A stretch of 64,000 nucleotides of DNA. Source: Catenovulum adriaticum (GTDB lineage: Bacteria > Pseudomonadota > Gammaproteobacteria > Enterobacterales > Alteromonadaceae). The notes beneath the pieces are model-generated. The model searched no databases. It saw only the letters and a program-made list of their open reading frames with translations, and was not told the DNA's origin. Positions within the stretch are counted from its first letter, which is position 1. The number at the start of each line of letters is the position of its first letter. Where the stretch lies: assembly GCF_026725475.1 (NCBI RefSeq), contig NZ_CP109966.1, forward strand, positions 124,001 to 188,000, written 5' to 3'. Both the position numbers and the translations under genes were made by a program. Positions 55,328 through 62,517 of this stretch are shown in pieces.

Positions 55328-55559
55328 ATTTGAAAAAAAATTTGATGATGGTGACGATATTGTATCTAGCCTTGATCTTTCAAAGGCCAAGCGCACGACA
55401 CAGGAAACTAAGCGGGTTAATGTAGATTTTCCTACATGGATGCTTGATTCACTAGATCGTGAGGCTAATAGAGTGGGTGTCACTAGACAGTCAATAATTA
55501 AAGTTTGGCTTGCTGAGCGTTTAGAGCATTTGCAAAGTCACGGATTTAAACACGGCTAA
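55314..55559 (+). CDS. brnA: BrnA-family antitoxin
   Basis: 81 residues from the ATG at 55314. The N-terminal acidic region (MKASEFEKKFDDGDDIVSSLDLS) should bind BrnT. The C-terminal ribbon-helix-helix has ETKRVNVDFPTWMLDSLDREANRVGVTRQSIIKVWLAERLE and should autorepress the promoter at 55025-55051. Its stop codon lies inside the left arm of the attC site, as is common for cassettes. Confidence 0.9.
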   Translation: MKASEFEKKFDDGDDIVSSLDLSKAKRTTQETKRVNVDFPTWMLDSLDREANRVGVTRQSIIKVWLAERLEHLQSHGFKHG

Positions 55560-55641
55560 CAATGCAATTATGAAGGGCTTGGCTCGCGTCACTTCGTTCT
55601 TAATTTTAGCCAGCTTTACACGCCTCATATTGAGGCGTTAG
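55556..55641 (+). other. attC recombination site of the BrnTA cassette
   Basis: The ends are CTAAC (55556) and GTTAG (55637-55641), the R''/R' arms. Inside, CAATTATGA pairs with TCATATTG, leaving one extra base on the left strand, as in the L''/L' arms of attC with their bulged base. A further TGGCT pairs with AGCCA. The site is ~86 nt, in the normal range, ends in GGCGTTAG like Vibrio-type sites, and is oriented with the cassette genes. Confidence 0.75.
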
Positions 55642-55960
55642 TGCGACAAGCGAAGCTTGGCGCATCTTACAGGGTGAAAGTCCTTGTCTGGTAAGGCCTA
55701 GCCAGCCACCAGTATCGAGTCTTGCGTGTTGTGCGGAGATTATGGATTATTGAAGATTTTCCCGTTGTGCGGCTACACATAATCGAACAAGCAATGCGAA
55801 GCGTAGACGTACAGGACGTACTAATGCAGCGATTGCAGGATGCAAATGAGCGTAGACAGAGAATAATATAGGCCCATAGGGGATAGGGGATGCCGTGTCC
55901 CTGAAGTGTTGAAATCGCTGCGAAAAGCAAGAATTCTGATTGACGAGACCAGTACAGTAG
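55641..55960 (+). ncRNA. Group II intron 5' end (domain I fragment)
   Basis: It begins GTGCGACAAG, the group II intron 5' consensus, then CAGGGTGAAAGTCC and AGCCAGCCACCAGTATCGAG, both typical of domain I. It starts exactly at the right end of the attC site. No reverse transcriptase frame follows and similarity fades near 55960, so the element is truncated. The right boundary is approximate. Confidence 0.75.
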
Positions 55961-55996
55961 CTTCTAGGGCCTTATATGGGCTCCCTATTAATGTCA

Positions 55997-56034
55997 TTAA
56001 CGGCGATTTAAGTGTAATGAAAAATAATCATTAC
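55997..56034 (+). pseudogene. 38-bp scrap of a PL28 lyase gene
   Basis: 35 of 38 bases match 42539-42576 in the PL28 gene, and the reading NGDLSVMKNNHY parallels NGDLSVMKNDHY. Neighbouring bases do not match. It is a tiny relic of another PL28 gene left after a deletion, next to the truncated intron. Confidence 0.65.
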
Positions 56035-56143
56035 ACTCTTCCATATTCTGATGTGTCATTTGTCAGCTTGAATCGTCACTTTACTAAAGCTAAATTGGGC
56101 TGTTAATAGCTTGCGGTATTTATAAAATGTGGCGGTCGCTAAG

Positions 56144-56236
56144 TTATTTTGCTGGCAAAAAATCTTGAATATTTAGACCAGACGTAGGTTGTTGGCGAAT
56201 TAAACTCAGCCATTGTTGTGCTCGATTGGTTTGCAT
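56144..56236 (-). pseudogene. IS66-family TnpA-like N-terminal fragment
   Basis: A 30-residue frame, MQTNRAQQWLSLIRQQPTSG then LNIQDFLPAK, resembling the first residues of IS66 accessory transposase proteins. It stops where the helix-turn-helix should follow. Too short for function. Confidence 0.45.
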
Positions 56237-56650
56237 GACTTACACCTGTTATTGAAAAGAAGTGAGCTTAGCGAAAATACAATGAATGTTTAGGTGTGCT
56301 TTAGCCGACGGTTAACATGCCACCAACCAATAATGTTTAATTATATTTTTTTTGGATACAGAGTATAGAAGTATAGTGTGTGTATACTTCTATATTTTTA
56401 GTCGGATTATAGCAATGTTAGTTCATCATTGAATAAAGATTTTTATTTAATGATGTGTAGGTATTCGATTGATGTGTTTCGATGTAGTGTCTTTTCCGAG
56501 ATGAAATGTTAACAATTTTAAACGTTAGGTTTACTACAATTAATTTAAAAATAATTAATTAGCCAAAGCAAGTTTGGTTTTATGTACGGCTTTATTTAAT
56601 TTATATTTTTAATGGTTAGTTTACTTGAATTCAAGTATTAAGTGCAATCA
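56237..56650. other. AT-rich gap without genes
   Basis: About 410 bp of low-complexity AT-rich DNA between the IS66 scrap and the IS30 transposase. No frame, hairpin or repeat of note was seen. The left end of the IS30 element must lie near 56640, but its inverted repeat was not identified. Confidence 0.4.
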
Positions 56651-57450
56651 TTATGCAGCCACTAGTATTTCTGGCTGCCCTGTAAATAATTCGTGAGGTG
56701 TTTTATAGCCTCGTGTTTTTCTTGGGCGGTGGTTGAGCTTATCAACTGCCGCTTGTATTTCTTTTTCACTTAGCGCCATAAAGTCTGTTCCTTTAGGGAA
56801 GTATCGTCTAAGCAAACCATTGGTATTTTCATTTATGCCTTGTTCCCACGATGAATAAGGGTGGGCAAAATACACATCCGCCTCTAATTCCTGTGCAATT
56901 CGCTCATGTTGAGCAAACTCTTTACCATTGTCTAACGTTATAGTTATTACCCTATTTTTATATGGCTCCATGCACTCAAGCAAGGCATCTGCGGTTATTT
57001 CAGCATGCTTACTTTCAATTCGCTGAACCACTGTATATAACGTTTTACGTTCAACCATAGTAACAAAGGCATTTTTACGTCCTTTACCGATAACGGTATC
57101 CCCTTCCCAATTACCAACCCTAGATTTTAAGTCAACAACCTGAGAGCGTTCACCAATACTCACCCGATTGACTAACTGACCACGTTTATCATAGCTACCA
57201 TAGCGCTTTTTATACTTCTTACAGGCACGCGTTAATCGCTTGTATCGCTCTCCACCATTAGCTTTGTCTCTATAAATATATTGATAAATCGTTTCGTGAT
57301 ATAAAACGACTTTTTTCTCGAAAGCTAAGCGTCCGGCTATTTGCTCTGGTGAAAAATCATCATTCAATAATTTATCAATCCAACAAGTGACTTCTCTCGT
57401 TAACTTACGTGCTTTAAAAGATGATTGTCGCCTAAAGTTAAATTTTATGC
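56651..57450 (-). pseudogene. IS30-family transposase, N-terminally truncated
   Basis: The open frame from 57367 has 238 residues: FSPEQIAGRLAFEKKVVLYHETIYQYIYRDKANGG, VGNWEGDTVIGKGRKNAFVTMVERKT, VITITLDNGKEFAQHE, HPYSSWEQGINENTNGLLRRYFPKG and HRPRKTRGYKTPHELF. All three catalytic acidic residues are present. The frame continues upstream as RRQSSFKARKLTREVTCWIDKLL to a stop near 57450, but the N-terminal helix-turn-helix of IS30 proteins (320-380 residues) is absent. It may be unable to bind its ends. Confidence 0.85.
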
Positions 57451-57486
57451 TGCCTTCTCATCTTCATTTTTTGTCGGGTTTAAATG

Positions 57487-57514
57487 GTTTTTAGGTGTGC
57501 CTATCTTATGCATT
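57487..57514 (+). repeat. 28-bp direct repeat, copy 2
   Basis: Same orientation as 54350-54377 with a single mismatch. Here it lies between the truncated IS30 end and the toxin-antitoxin promoter. The two copies bracket the 3.1-kb segment with BrnTA, intron pieces, IS66 and IS30. Confidence 0.8.
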
Positions 57515-57569
57515 ATGCATTTTTCAACAAGCTCATTAATAAGGACAAAAAACAGTTAGCCGTGTAGTT

Positions 57570-57603
57570 GTATCATCTGTCACGTGTGATACTATAGTGA
57601 TAC
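57570..57603 (+). promoter_or_regulatory. Operator-like inverted repeats before the Phd/ParE-type unit
   Basis: GTATCA (57570-57575) is followed by TGATAC at 57587-57592 and again at 57598-57603, with CACGTG between. TACTATAGT overlaps a plausible -10 box. Such repeats fit autoregulation by the antitoxin gene starting 27 bp further on. Confidence 0.5.
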
Positions 57604-57629
57604 ATTTTACCATCTAAGTAGAGTGAATT

Positions 57630-57887
57630 ATGAAAGTAGAACTAGTCACGACTCTAAAAAGGCAAGCCACTAAAATCTTAGCTGATCTTCATTCATCAAA
57701 AGAACCCGTTTTAATTACTGAGCACGGACAACCATCTGCATATTTAGTTGATGTAGAGGATTATGAATTCATGCAACAACGAATGGAAATCCTTGAAGGT
57801 GTTGCAAGGGGCGAGCAAGCGATTAAAAATGGAAATACATTTTCGAATCAAGAAGCAAAAGAGAAAATGAGTAAATGGCTGAAATAA
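57630..57887 (+). CDS. Phd/YefM-family antitoxin
   Basis: 85 residues. The N-terminal Phd fold has LVTTLKRQATKILADLHSSKEPVLITEHGQPSAYLVDVEDYEFMQQRMEIL, which binds DNA as a dimer. The C-terminal tail (ARGEQAIKNGNTFSNQEAKEKMSKWLK) should wrap the toxin. It overlaps the toxin gene by 13 bp. It probably represses the palindromic promoter at 57570-57603. Confidence 0.9.
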   Translation: MKVELVTTLKRQATKILADLHSSKEPVLITEHGQPSAYLVDVEDYEFMQQRMEILEGVARGEQAIKNGNTFSNQEAKEKMSKWLK

Positions 57888-58174
57888 TATGGACTGAGCC
57901 TGCTTTAAATGATCTAAATGAAATTGCAGAATATATAGCTTTAAGTAATTTAACTGCGGCTAAAAATTTAACTCAAAAAGTATTTAATAAAATATCGAGG
58001 CTAGAGAATCACCCAGAATCAGGGAAGGTTCCTAGTGAACTAAAAGGTTTTAGCTATAGAGAAGTTGTTGTTAACCCATGTCGGGTCTTTTATAAATTAG
58101 AAAATAATCAAGTTTATATATTACATGTCATGCGACAAGAACGTGATCTTAGAAGATTTCTTCTACAGAATTAA
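57875..58174 (+). CDS. RelE/ParE-family toxin
   Basis: 99 residues: IIWTEPALNDLNEIAEYIALSNLTAAKNLTQKVFNKISRLENHPESGKVPSELKGFSYREVVVNPCRVFYKLENNQVYILHVMRQERDL, the ParE-type pattern. The target may be gyrase or mRNA; the sequence alone does not decide. Its stop is followed by CGGCTAATAAATAA and then directly by the end of a truncated IS3, so any attC of this cassette has been replaced. Confidence 0.9.
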   Translation: MAEIIWTEPALNDLNEIAEYIALSNLTAAKNLTQKVFNKISRLENHPESGKVPSELKGFSYREVVVNPCRVFYKLENNQVYILHVMRQERDLRRFLLQN

Positions 58175-58191
58175 ATACGGCTAATAAATAA

Positions 58192-58657
58192 TGTAATGGT
58201 TAACTTTTATTGTAGAAATTCTAAGCGGCATTTTTCATTTCAATATACTTTTGGTGTGGCGTCATATAACCAAGGGCTGAATGCCTTCTTTTGTAATTAT
58301 AAAACGCAATGTATTTTTCAACTTCACACACAACAGATTCATGGTTAATAAAACTAATATTATTTAATTGTTCAGTTTTTAAACTTCTAAAAAACCTTTC
58401 CATTACAGCATTGTCCAAACAATTTCCGCGTCTGCTCATACTTTGGGTTATCTTTAACGTTTTGAGCCTTTTTCTGAACGCGCCGGCAGAATATTGCACT
58501 CCTTGAACCGAGTGAAATATCAATTTAGATGTATCGGGTTGTTGGCGTTGAACTGCATCATTTAATGCAGCTTTTGTTAACTGGGCATCAGGGCTAGTCG
58601 ATAATGCATAACCAACAATTTCCTTAGTGGCTAAATCAAGTACAGAAGCCAAGTAAC
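58192..58657 (-). mobile_element. Truncated copy of the IS3 element (3' end of orfB)
   Basis: Starts with the end TGTAATGG and is nearly identical to 25820-26288, with only a few substitutions. The orfB remnant (DLATKEIVGYALSTSPDAQL ... SALGYMTPHQKYIEMKNAA) retains the second Asp and the Glu of DDE but not the first Asp. Identity stops abruptly at GCCAAGTAAC (58657). The other end is missing. The following 228 bp before the PL25 gene are AT-rich and should hold its promoter. Confidence 0.88.
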
Positions 58658-58885
58658 CGCTTGAGTTATAGAAACCCTAATATGACGGAGACGCTGTAAA
58701 TAGTTTTTGAACGTCTTTTTTAAACGTCTTCTAGTAGACTGCTCTAAAAAATTAGACTTTTGATTTTAAATTATTGTTTCAAAAATGAACATTTATGTTT
58801 TAAATTAAATTAAATTAAGTCTAAACTAGTCAAGGTAGTTCATTTTAAATTAAATTTATAATCAAAAAATATAAAGGTCGAATAT

Positions 58886-60364
58886 ATGCTTAAAACAAAG
58901 CCATTGCTAATTTCGGTTTTCTTGTCATGTTTTTTAGTGGGCTGTAGTAACGGTGTTTCGGAAACTGTAAAAAACTCATCAAAGCAAACGCTAGACTATT
59001 TTGCCGATAATGGTTTTGGTGAAGGCGTAGCCGTTGTGCAGCATCCTGCAGGTGAATATCGTAATGGAGTGACTTATGTTGCTTATCAGGGGACAAAAGA
59101 AGATCCCTATGTAGCAGCTTACGATCATAACAAAAAACAGTGGCTTGGCCCTTTTAAAGCCGGCTCCAGTATTTTAGGTAAAGACCCAGCTAAAAAAATT
59201 GATAGCCATGGTAAACCTACTTTGTTAATTGATGATGCCGGTTATATTCATATATTTTACGGTGGGCATGGTGGGGTAAAAGCCCTTCATGGCGACAATA
59301 AATTTGGTGCAGGTGACCATTCGGGTGAAAACAAACATGCCGTCTCTAAAAAACCTTACGATATTAGTAGCTGGCAAGATTTAGATAATGTGGCACCCTT
59401 TGGCACTTACAATCAGGCTATTAAAATGGATAACGGTGATATTTATCTGTTTTATCGTCATGGTGCGCATCGCAGTGACTGGGTTTATCAAAAATCTACA
59501 GATAATGGGCGTACCTTTGAATCCTCGGTTGCTTTTTTAAAATATAAAAGACGCGATGATGACTTAGGCTCTGACAGTTGGTATGCGTATGTATCTAAAG
59601 GCTTGAATAACGAGATAGTAGTGGGGTTTGATTACCACTATTGCTGGGATAGAGATGCACCCAGAAATAACCGCGGTGGTCATTCAACTGAACGTAAAAA
59701 TTTATACTTTATGACTTTTAACACACAAACTAGCGATTGGAAAAATGTTAAAGGTGAAGCGCTGTCGATTCCGCTGAATAAAGCAGAGGCAGACGCTAAA
59801 ACGCTGGCGGTTGATACCGATGAAATGTGGACTTTTAATGGCACAACTAAAGTGGATGAGCATGGCAACCCACAGATATCTGCTTACATAGGAGAAGATA
59901 TTGGCTGGCAGATAGGTGGCCCAAAACATGCCCGTTACTTTAGGTGGGATGGCACTCAATGGGTTGGCAGCTTTTCAAGCGGTTTACCCATTGGGCGAGG
60001 CGATTTTGTTAGTACGAGCAATTCAAACAAATCAGTTTCCAACGTTAGATTTTTGTTGAGCGGTATCGATCCGGCAACTGAAAAAACCATAGTACGCTGG
60101 TGGAACAGTCAAGACGGGGGAATGTCTTTTACTAAAGGTAAAAAACTACTTACATTTAAAGAGGATTGGGCAGACGCCCCAGCGAAAGATGACAACCGAC
60201 CTAAATCATTAAGTAATTTAGATAGCCCTGGCTCTGCAGCCAGTTCATTTATACGTAACGCTCATCCAGACGCTCGCATTATTATTGCCGAAAAACATGA
60301 TGCAACAAATTACAGACGCATGTATTTAGTAGGGGATAATGGTCCAATTGTTCGTAAAAAATAA
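58886..60364 (+). CDS. PL25 ulvan lyase, lipoprotein
   Basis: 492 residues. Lipoprotein signal (LVGC, Cys20). A seven-bladed propeller with the PL25 catalytic set: His108 (KIDSHGKP), His128 (YGGHGG), Tyr175 (GTYNQAIKM) and Arg191 (YLFYRHGAHRSDWVY). The spacings (20 and 16) are the same as His123/His143 and Tyr188/Arg204 reported for PLSV_3936 of Pseudoalteromonas. A motif HYCWDRDAPRNN could serve structural metal binding. It cleaves ulvan by beta-elimination. Compared with the paralogue at 38108 it lacks the ~95-residue N-terminal extension. It is a single gene closed by a strong terminator. Confidence 0.9.
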   Translation: MLKTKPLLISVFLSCFLVGCSNGVSETVKNSSKQTLDYFADNGFGEGVAVVQHPAGEYRNGVTYVAYQGTKEDPYVAAYDHNKKQWLGPFKAGSSILGKDPAKKIDSHGKPTLLIDDAGYIHIFYGGHGGVKALHGDNKFGAGDHSGENKHAVSKKPYDISSWQDLDNVAPFGTYNQAIKMDNGDIYLFYRHGAHRSDWVYQKSTDNGRTFESSVAFLKYKRRDDDLGSDSWYAYVSKGLNNEIVVGFDYHYCWDRDAPRNNRGGHSTERKNLYFMTFNTQTSDWKNVKGEALSIPLNKAEADAKTLAVDTDEMWTFNGTTKVDEHGNPQISAYIGEDIGWQIGGPKHARYFRWDGTQWVGSFSSGLPIGRGDFVSTSNSNKSVSNVRFLLSGIDPATEKTIVRWWNSQDGGMSFTKGKKLLTFKEDWADAPAKDDNRPKSLSNLDSPGSAASSFIRNAHPDARIIIAEKHDATNYRRMYLVGDNGPIVRKK

Positions 60365-60387
60365 GGGTAGAACTTTTAAATAGTAAA

Positions 60388-60410
60388 AAAGCCGCTGTAA
60401 CCGCGGCTTT
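60388..60410 (+). terminator. Terminator after PL25
   Basis: AAAGCCGC (60388-60395) and GCGGCTTT (60403-60410) form a GC-rich stem with a 7-nt loop, preceded by A's and ending in T's. It lies 24 bp after the stop and could act in both directions. Confidence 0.85.
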
Positions 60411-60768
60411 TAATCATTGCTTTTTAAATTAATATTAGGGCTTGAGCTAATATTAAATCAAGCCTGATAAATGATAATTTACTTTCGAACTGACAGTAAA
60501 TTATCTTATTCAGTCATTGGCAATGATTGTCCACTATGGGAGATCCAACTGACACTCATCTTCATTTTTCGGCGTTTGTATTTGTTCAAACGAGATCTGA
60601 AACGTTAAGTTAAGACTTGTTAGCATTTATTATTTATAAGAAAAGAGAACACTGAAAAAACTGCTCATTTAAAGATAATTTTTTAGTGTTCGATGTTAGA
60701 GTCTATTTAAATTTATGTTTGTATCTCAATTCAACATTAGTCACTTAACAGACACTATTCAGCATAAC
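60411..60768. other. Convergent intergenic region with two hairpins
   Basis: 358 bp without genes. Two further inverted repeats are visible: GGCTTGA/TCAAGCC (60439-60464) and a perfect 10-bp pair GATAATTTAC/GTAAATTATC (60473-60505). They may serve as extra termination signals for the converging genes. Confidence 0.55.
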
Positions 60769-62217
60769 CTACTCAATAATTCGCACTCGCCCAGTTGTTA
60801 AACGAGATAATAAATTTTCCCATTCGCTGACATCCCAATTAGCGCTGTTGCCCATATTAATGGCACGTTCTAAGTGCTTAACCACTAATTTAAAATCTCT
60901 TTGTTCGCGGTCTTTATAGGATAGTGCAAGTAAATAATCGTATTCAGGGTTGTTATGTTGGCTGGTTTTAACTGAGTTTAAGTAGATGATTGCACCGTTA
61001 ATATCTTTCAACGCTTCATTTGAGCTGGTGAGTTTTATTTCGGCTGCGCGTATGTTTGCACCCGCATGACCTTTAGCCAGCGCTGATTCGTACCAAAATA
61101 AAGCTTTTTGTTCATCTTGGACAACCCAAGGACTGGTTTGTAAGATTTTGGCTAATCTATATTCTGAGCGTGCTAGCCCAAATTTGCTGGCCTCTGATAT
61201 CCAATAAATGGCTTTATCTATTTGTTTTTGCGCTCGATAGAGTTTCATGCCATATTCATGCATGGCCCCTGGATGTCCTTTTTTAGCCAGCTCCGCCAAT
61301 AAATTTTCAGCTTGGTTTGGCGTTTTCTCTAGCCACGGAAAATTGAGTAGCGCCATTGCGTATTGATATTGGTCGGCCAACGCATCACTACTCTCTGCTT
61401 TTCGGGTGATGCGCCTGATTTCTTTGTATAAACTGGGTTGTTCATCAATAATTTTAAATTGATCATATACAGCGGTGCCCATAAAACTACGATGCACAAA
61501 CTCAACTGCTTTGCCGTTAAATTCAGGTTTAGCAAGTGGAAATAATCGGTAGGCGTCTATGTATCGCTGCGCAGAGCCAAACTTTTGCACTTGGTTAAGG
61601 TATCGAACTGAACCATCTCTAGCAACGTCGTGCTCCACAATTAAAAAAGGCGTTTTAACGGTTAATAATGGGACTTCGCTGTCAGCTGAATCTTCATCTT
61701 CAAATGAGCTGACTAAATCTATATTTAAATCATCTTCAATATCTTCTGCATAAAATCGGTTTTCAAGCTCGGTTTCGCCGTCAAATGTGATTTTTTGGTT
61801 TAACTTGTCAGTTTGAATAATCGGGAAATATTTTTGTTGGATATCGACTTGTCGATTTTTATTGTTCGCTAATAACGCCTCTATTTCTTGTCGTTTTTGC
61901 TCAGACAATTGAGCCAGCATCTTATTTAAGATGGATTTAGCATTGTGATAATTTTGATCTGCCGCCAAAGAAAAATAAATAAGTGCATTAATAACATCCG
62001 TTTCGCCGCCTAATCCTTTTAAATACATAGTGCCTAATTGGTAGTAAGCATGGGCACTGCCTAGCTTTGCCCCTGCTAAATATTCTTGCTTGGCAGAGGC
62101 GTATTGTTTTGTTTTAAAATCATCGTTCGCTTTTAACAAATCAGCTGATAACAGCTTAAGTGGGATTAAACAGACTAATCCTAAGGTTAGACTGAGTGTT
62201 GATAATTTGGCTTTCAT
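60769..62217 (-). CDS. Sel1-repeat protein with TonB_C-like insert
   Basis: 482 residues with signal peptide (LSLTLGLVCLIPLKLLSA). Sel1/TPR-like helical repeats run from ~27 to 110 (AKLGSAHAYYQLGTMYLKGLGG) and from ~290 to the end (AKKGHPGAMHEYGMKLYRA, ASKFGLARSEYRLAKIL, ALAKGHAGANIRAAEIKL). Between them residues ~195-250 read VARDGSVRYLNQVQKFGSAQRYIDAYRLFPLAKPEFNGKAVEFVHRSFMG, like a TonB C-terminal domain. Such proteins may couple helical protein-protein contacts to energy transduction or receptor docking in the periplasm; no ExbBD is nearby. The role is inferred. It converges with PL25. Confidence 0.7.
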   Translation of the reverse strand: MKAKLSTLSLTLGLVCLIPLKLLSADLLKANDDFKTKQYASAKQEYLAGAKLGSAHAYYQLGTMYLKGLGGETDVINALIYFSLAADQNYHNAKSILNKMLAQLSEQKRQEIEALLANNKNRQVDIQQKYFPIIQTDKLNQKITFDGETELENRFYAEDIEDDLNIDLVSSFEDEDSADSEVPLLTVKTPFLIVEHDVARDGSVRYLNQVQKFGSAQRYIDAYRLFPLAKPEFNGKAVEFVHRSFMGTAVYDQFKIIDEQPSLYKEIRRITRKAESSDALADQYQYAMALLNFPWLEKTPNQAENLLAELAKKGHPGAMHEYGMKLYRAQKQIDKAIYWISEASKFGLARSEYRLAKILQTSPWVVQDEQKALFWYESALAKGHAGANIRAAEIKLTSSNEALKDINGAIIYLNSVKTSQHNNPEYDYLLALSYKDREQRDFKLVVKHLERAINMGNSANWDVSEWENLLSRLTTGRVRIIE

Positions 62218-62517
62218 AATTTAGCTCGTTATTGGTGTTCGTTTGTTGTTGCTAAACCGACCACTATTAAAGAATTGCCGGCTGCGTTTTTTATTTGTTA
62301 AATATTAAATTTTAAAACTGTAAAATAGCAATTTATAATCACATAAAATCAAAAATAATCAATTTATTTAGTTTAAAGTGATTTACATAGGTTTATTATG
62401 AAATATAATGGTTTTAAATGTTAAATTTAAATTGAATAAAAATAAACAAAACATTTGTGTTTATCTACCAGCTATAGAATGTGTAGTGCGGTTTAATGGC
62501 ACCAATAGGAGAAAAGT
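62218..62517. promoter_or_regulatory. Divergent promoter region, Sel1 protein / sulfatase
   Basis: 300 bp, strongly AT-rich, between divergent genes. No operator was recognised. AGGAGAAAA just before the GTG at 62518 is a strong ribosome site and fixes the sulfatase start. Confidence 0.5.

Noticed and set aside
55667..56106. Frames of 87 and 66 codons in the intron 5' region
   Set aside because: They lie in structured group II intron RNA sequence; one gains its only protein-like stretch from the PL28 scrap.
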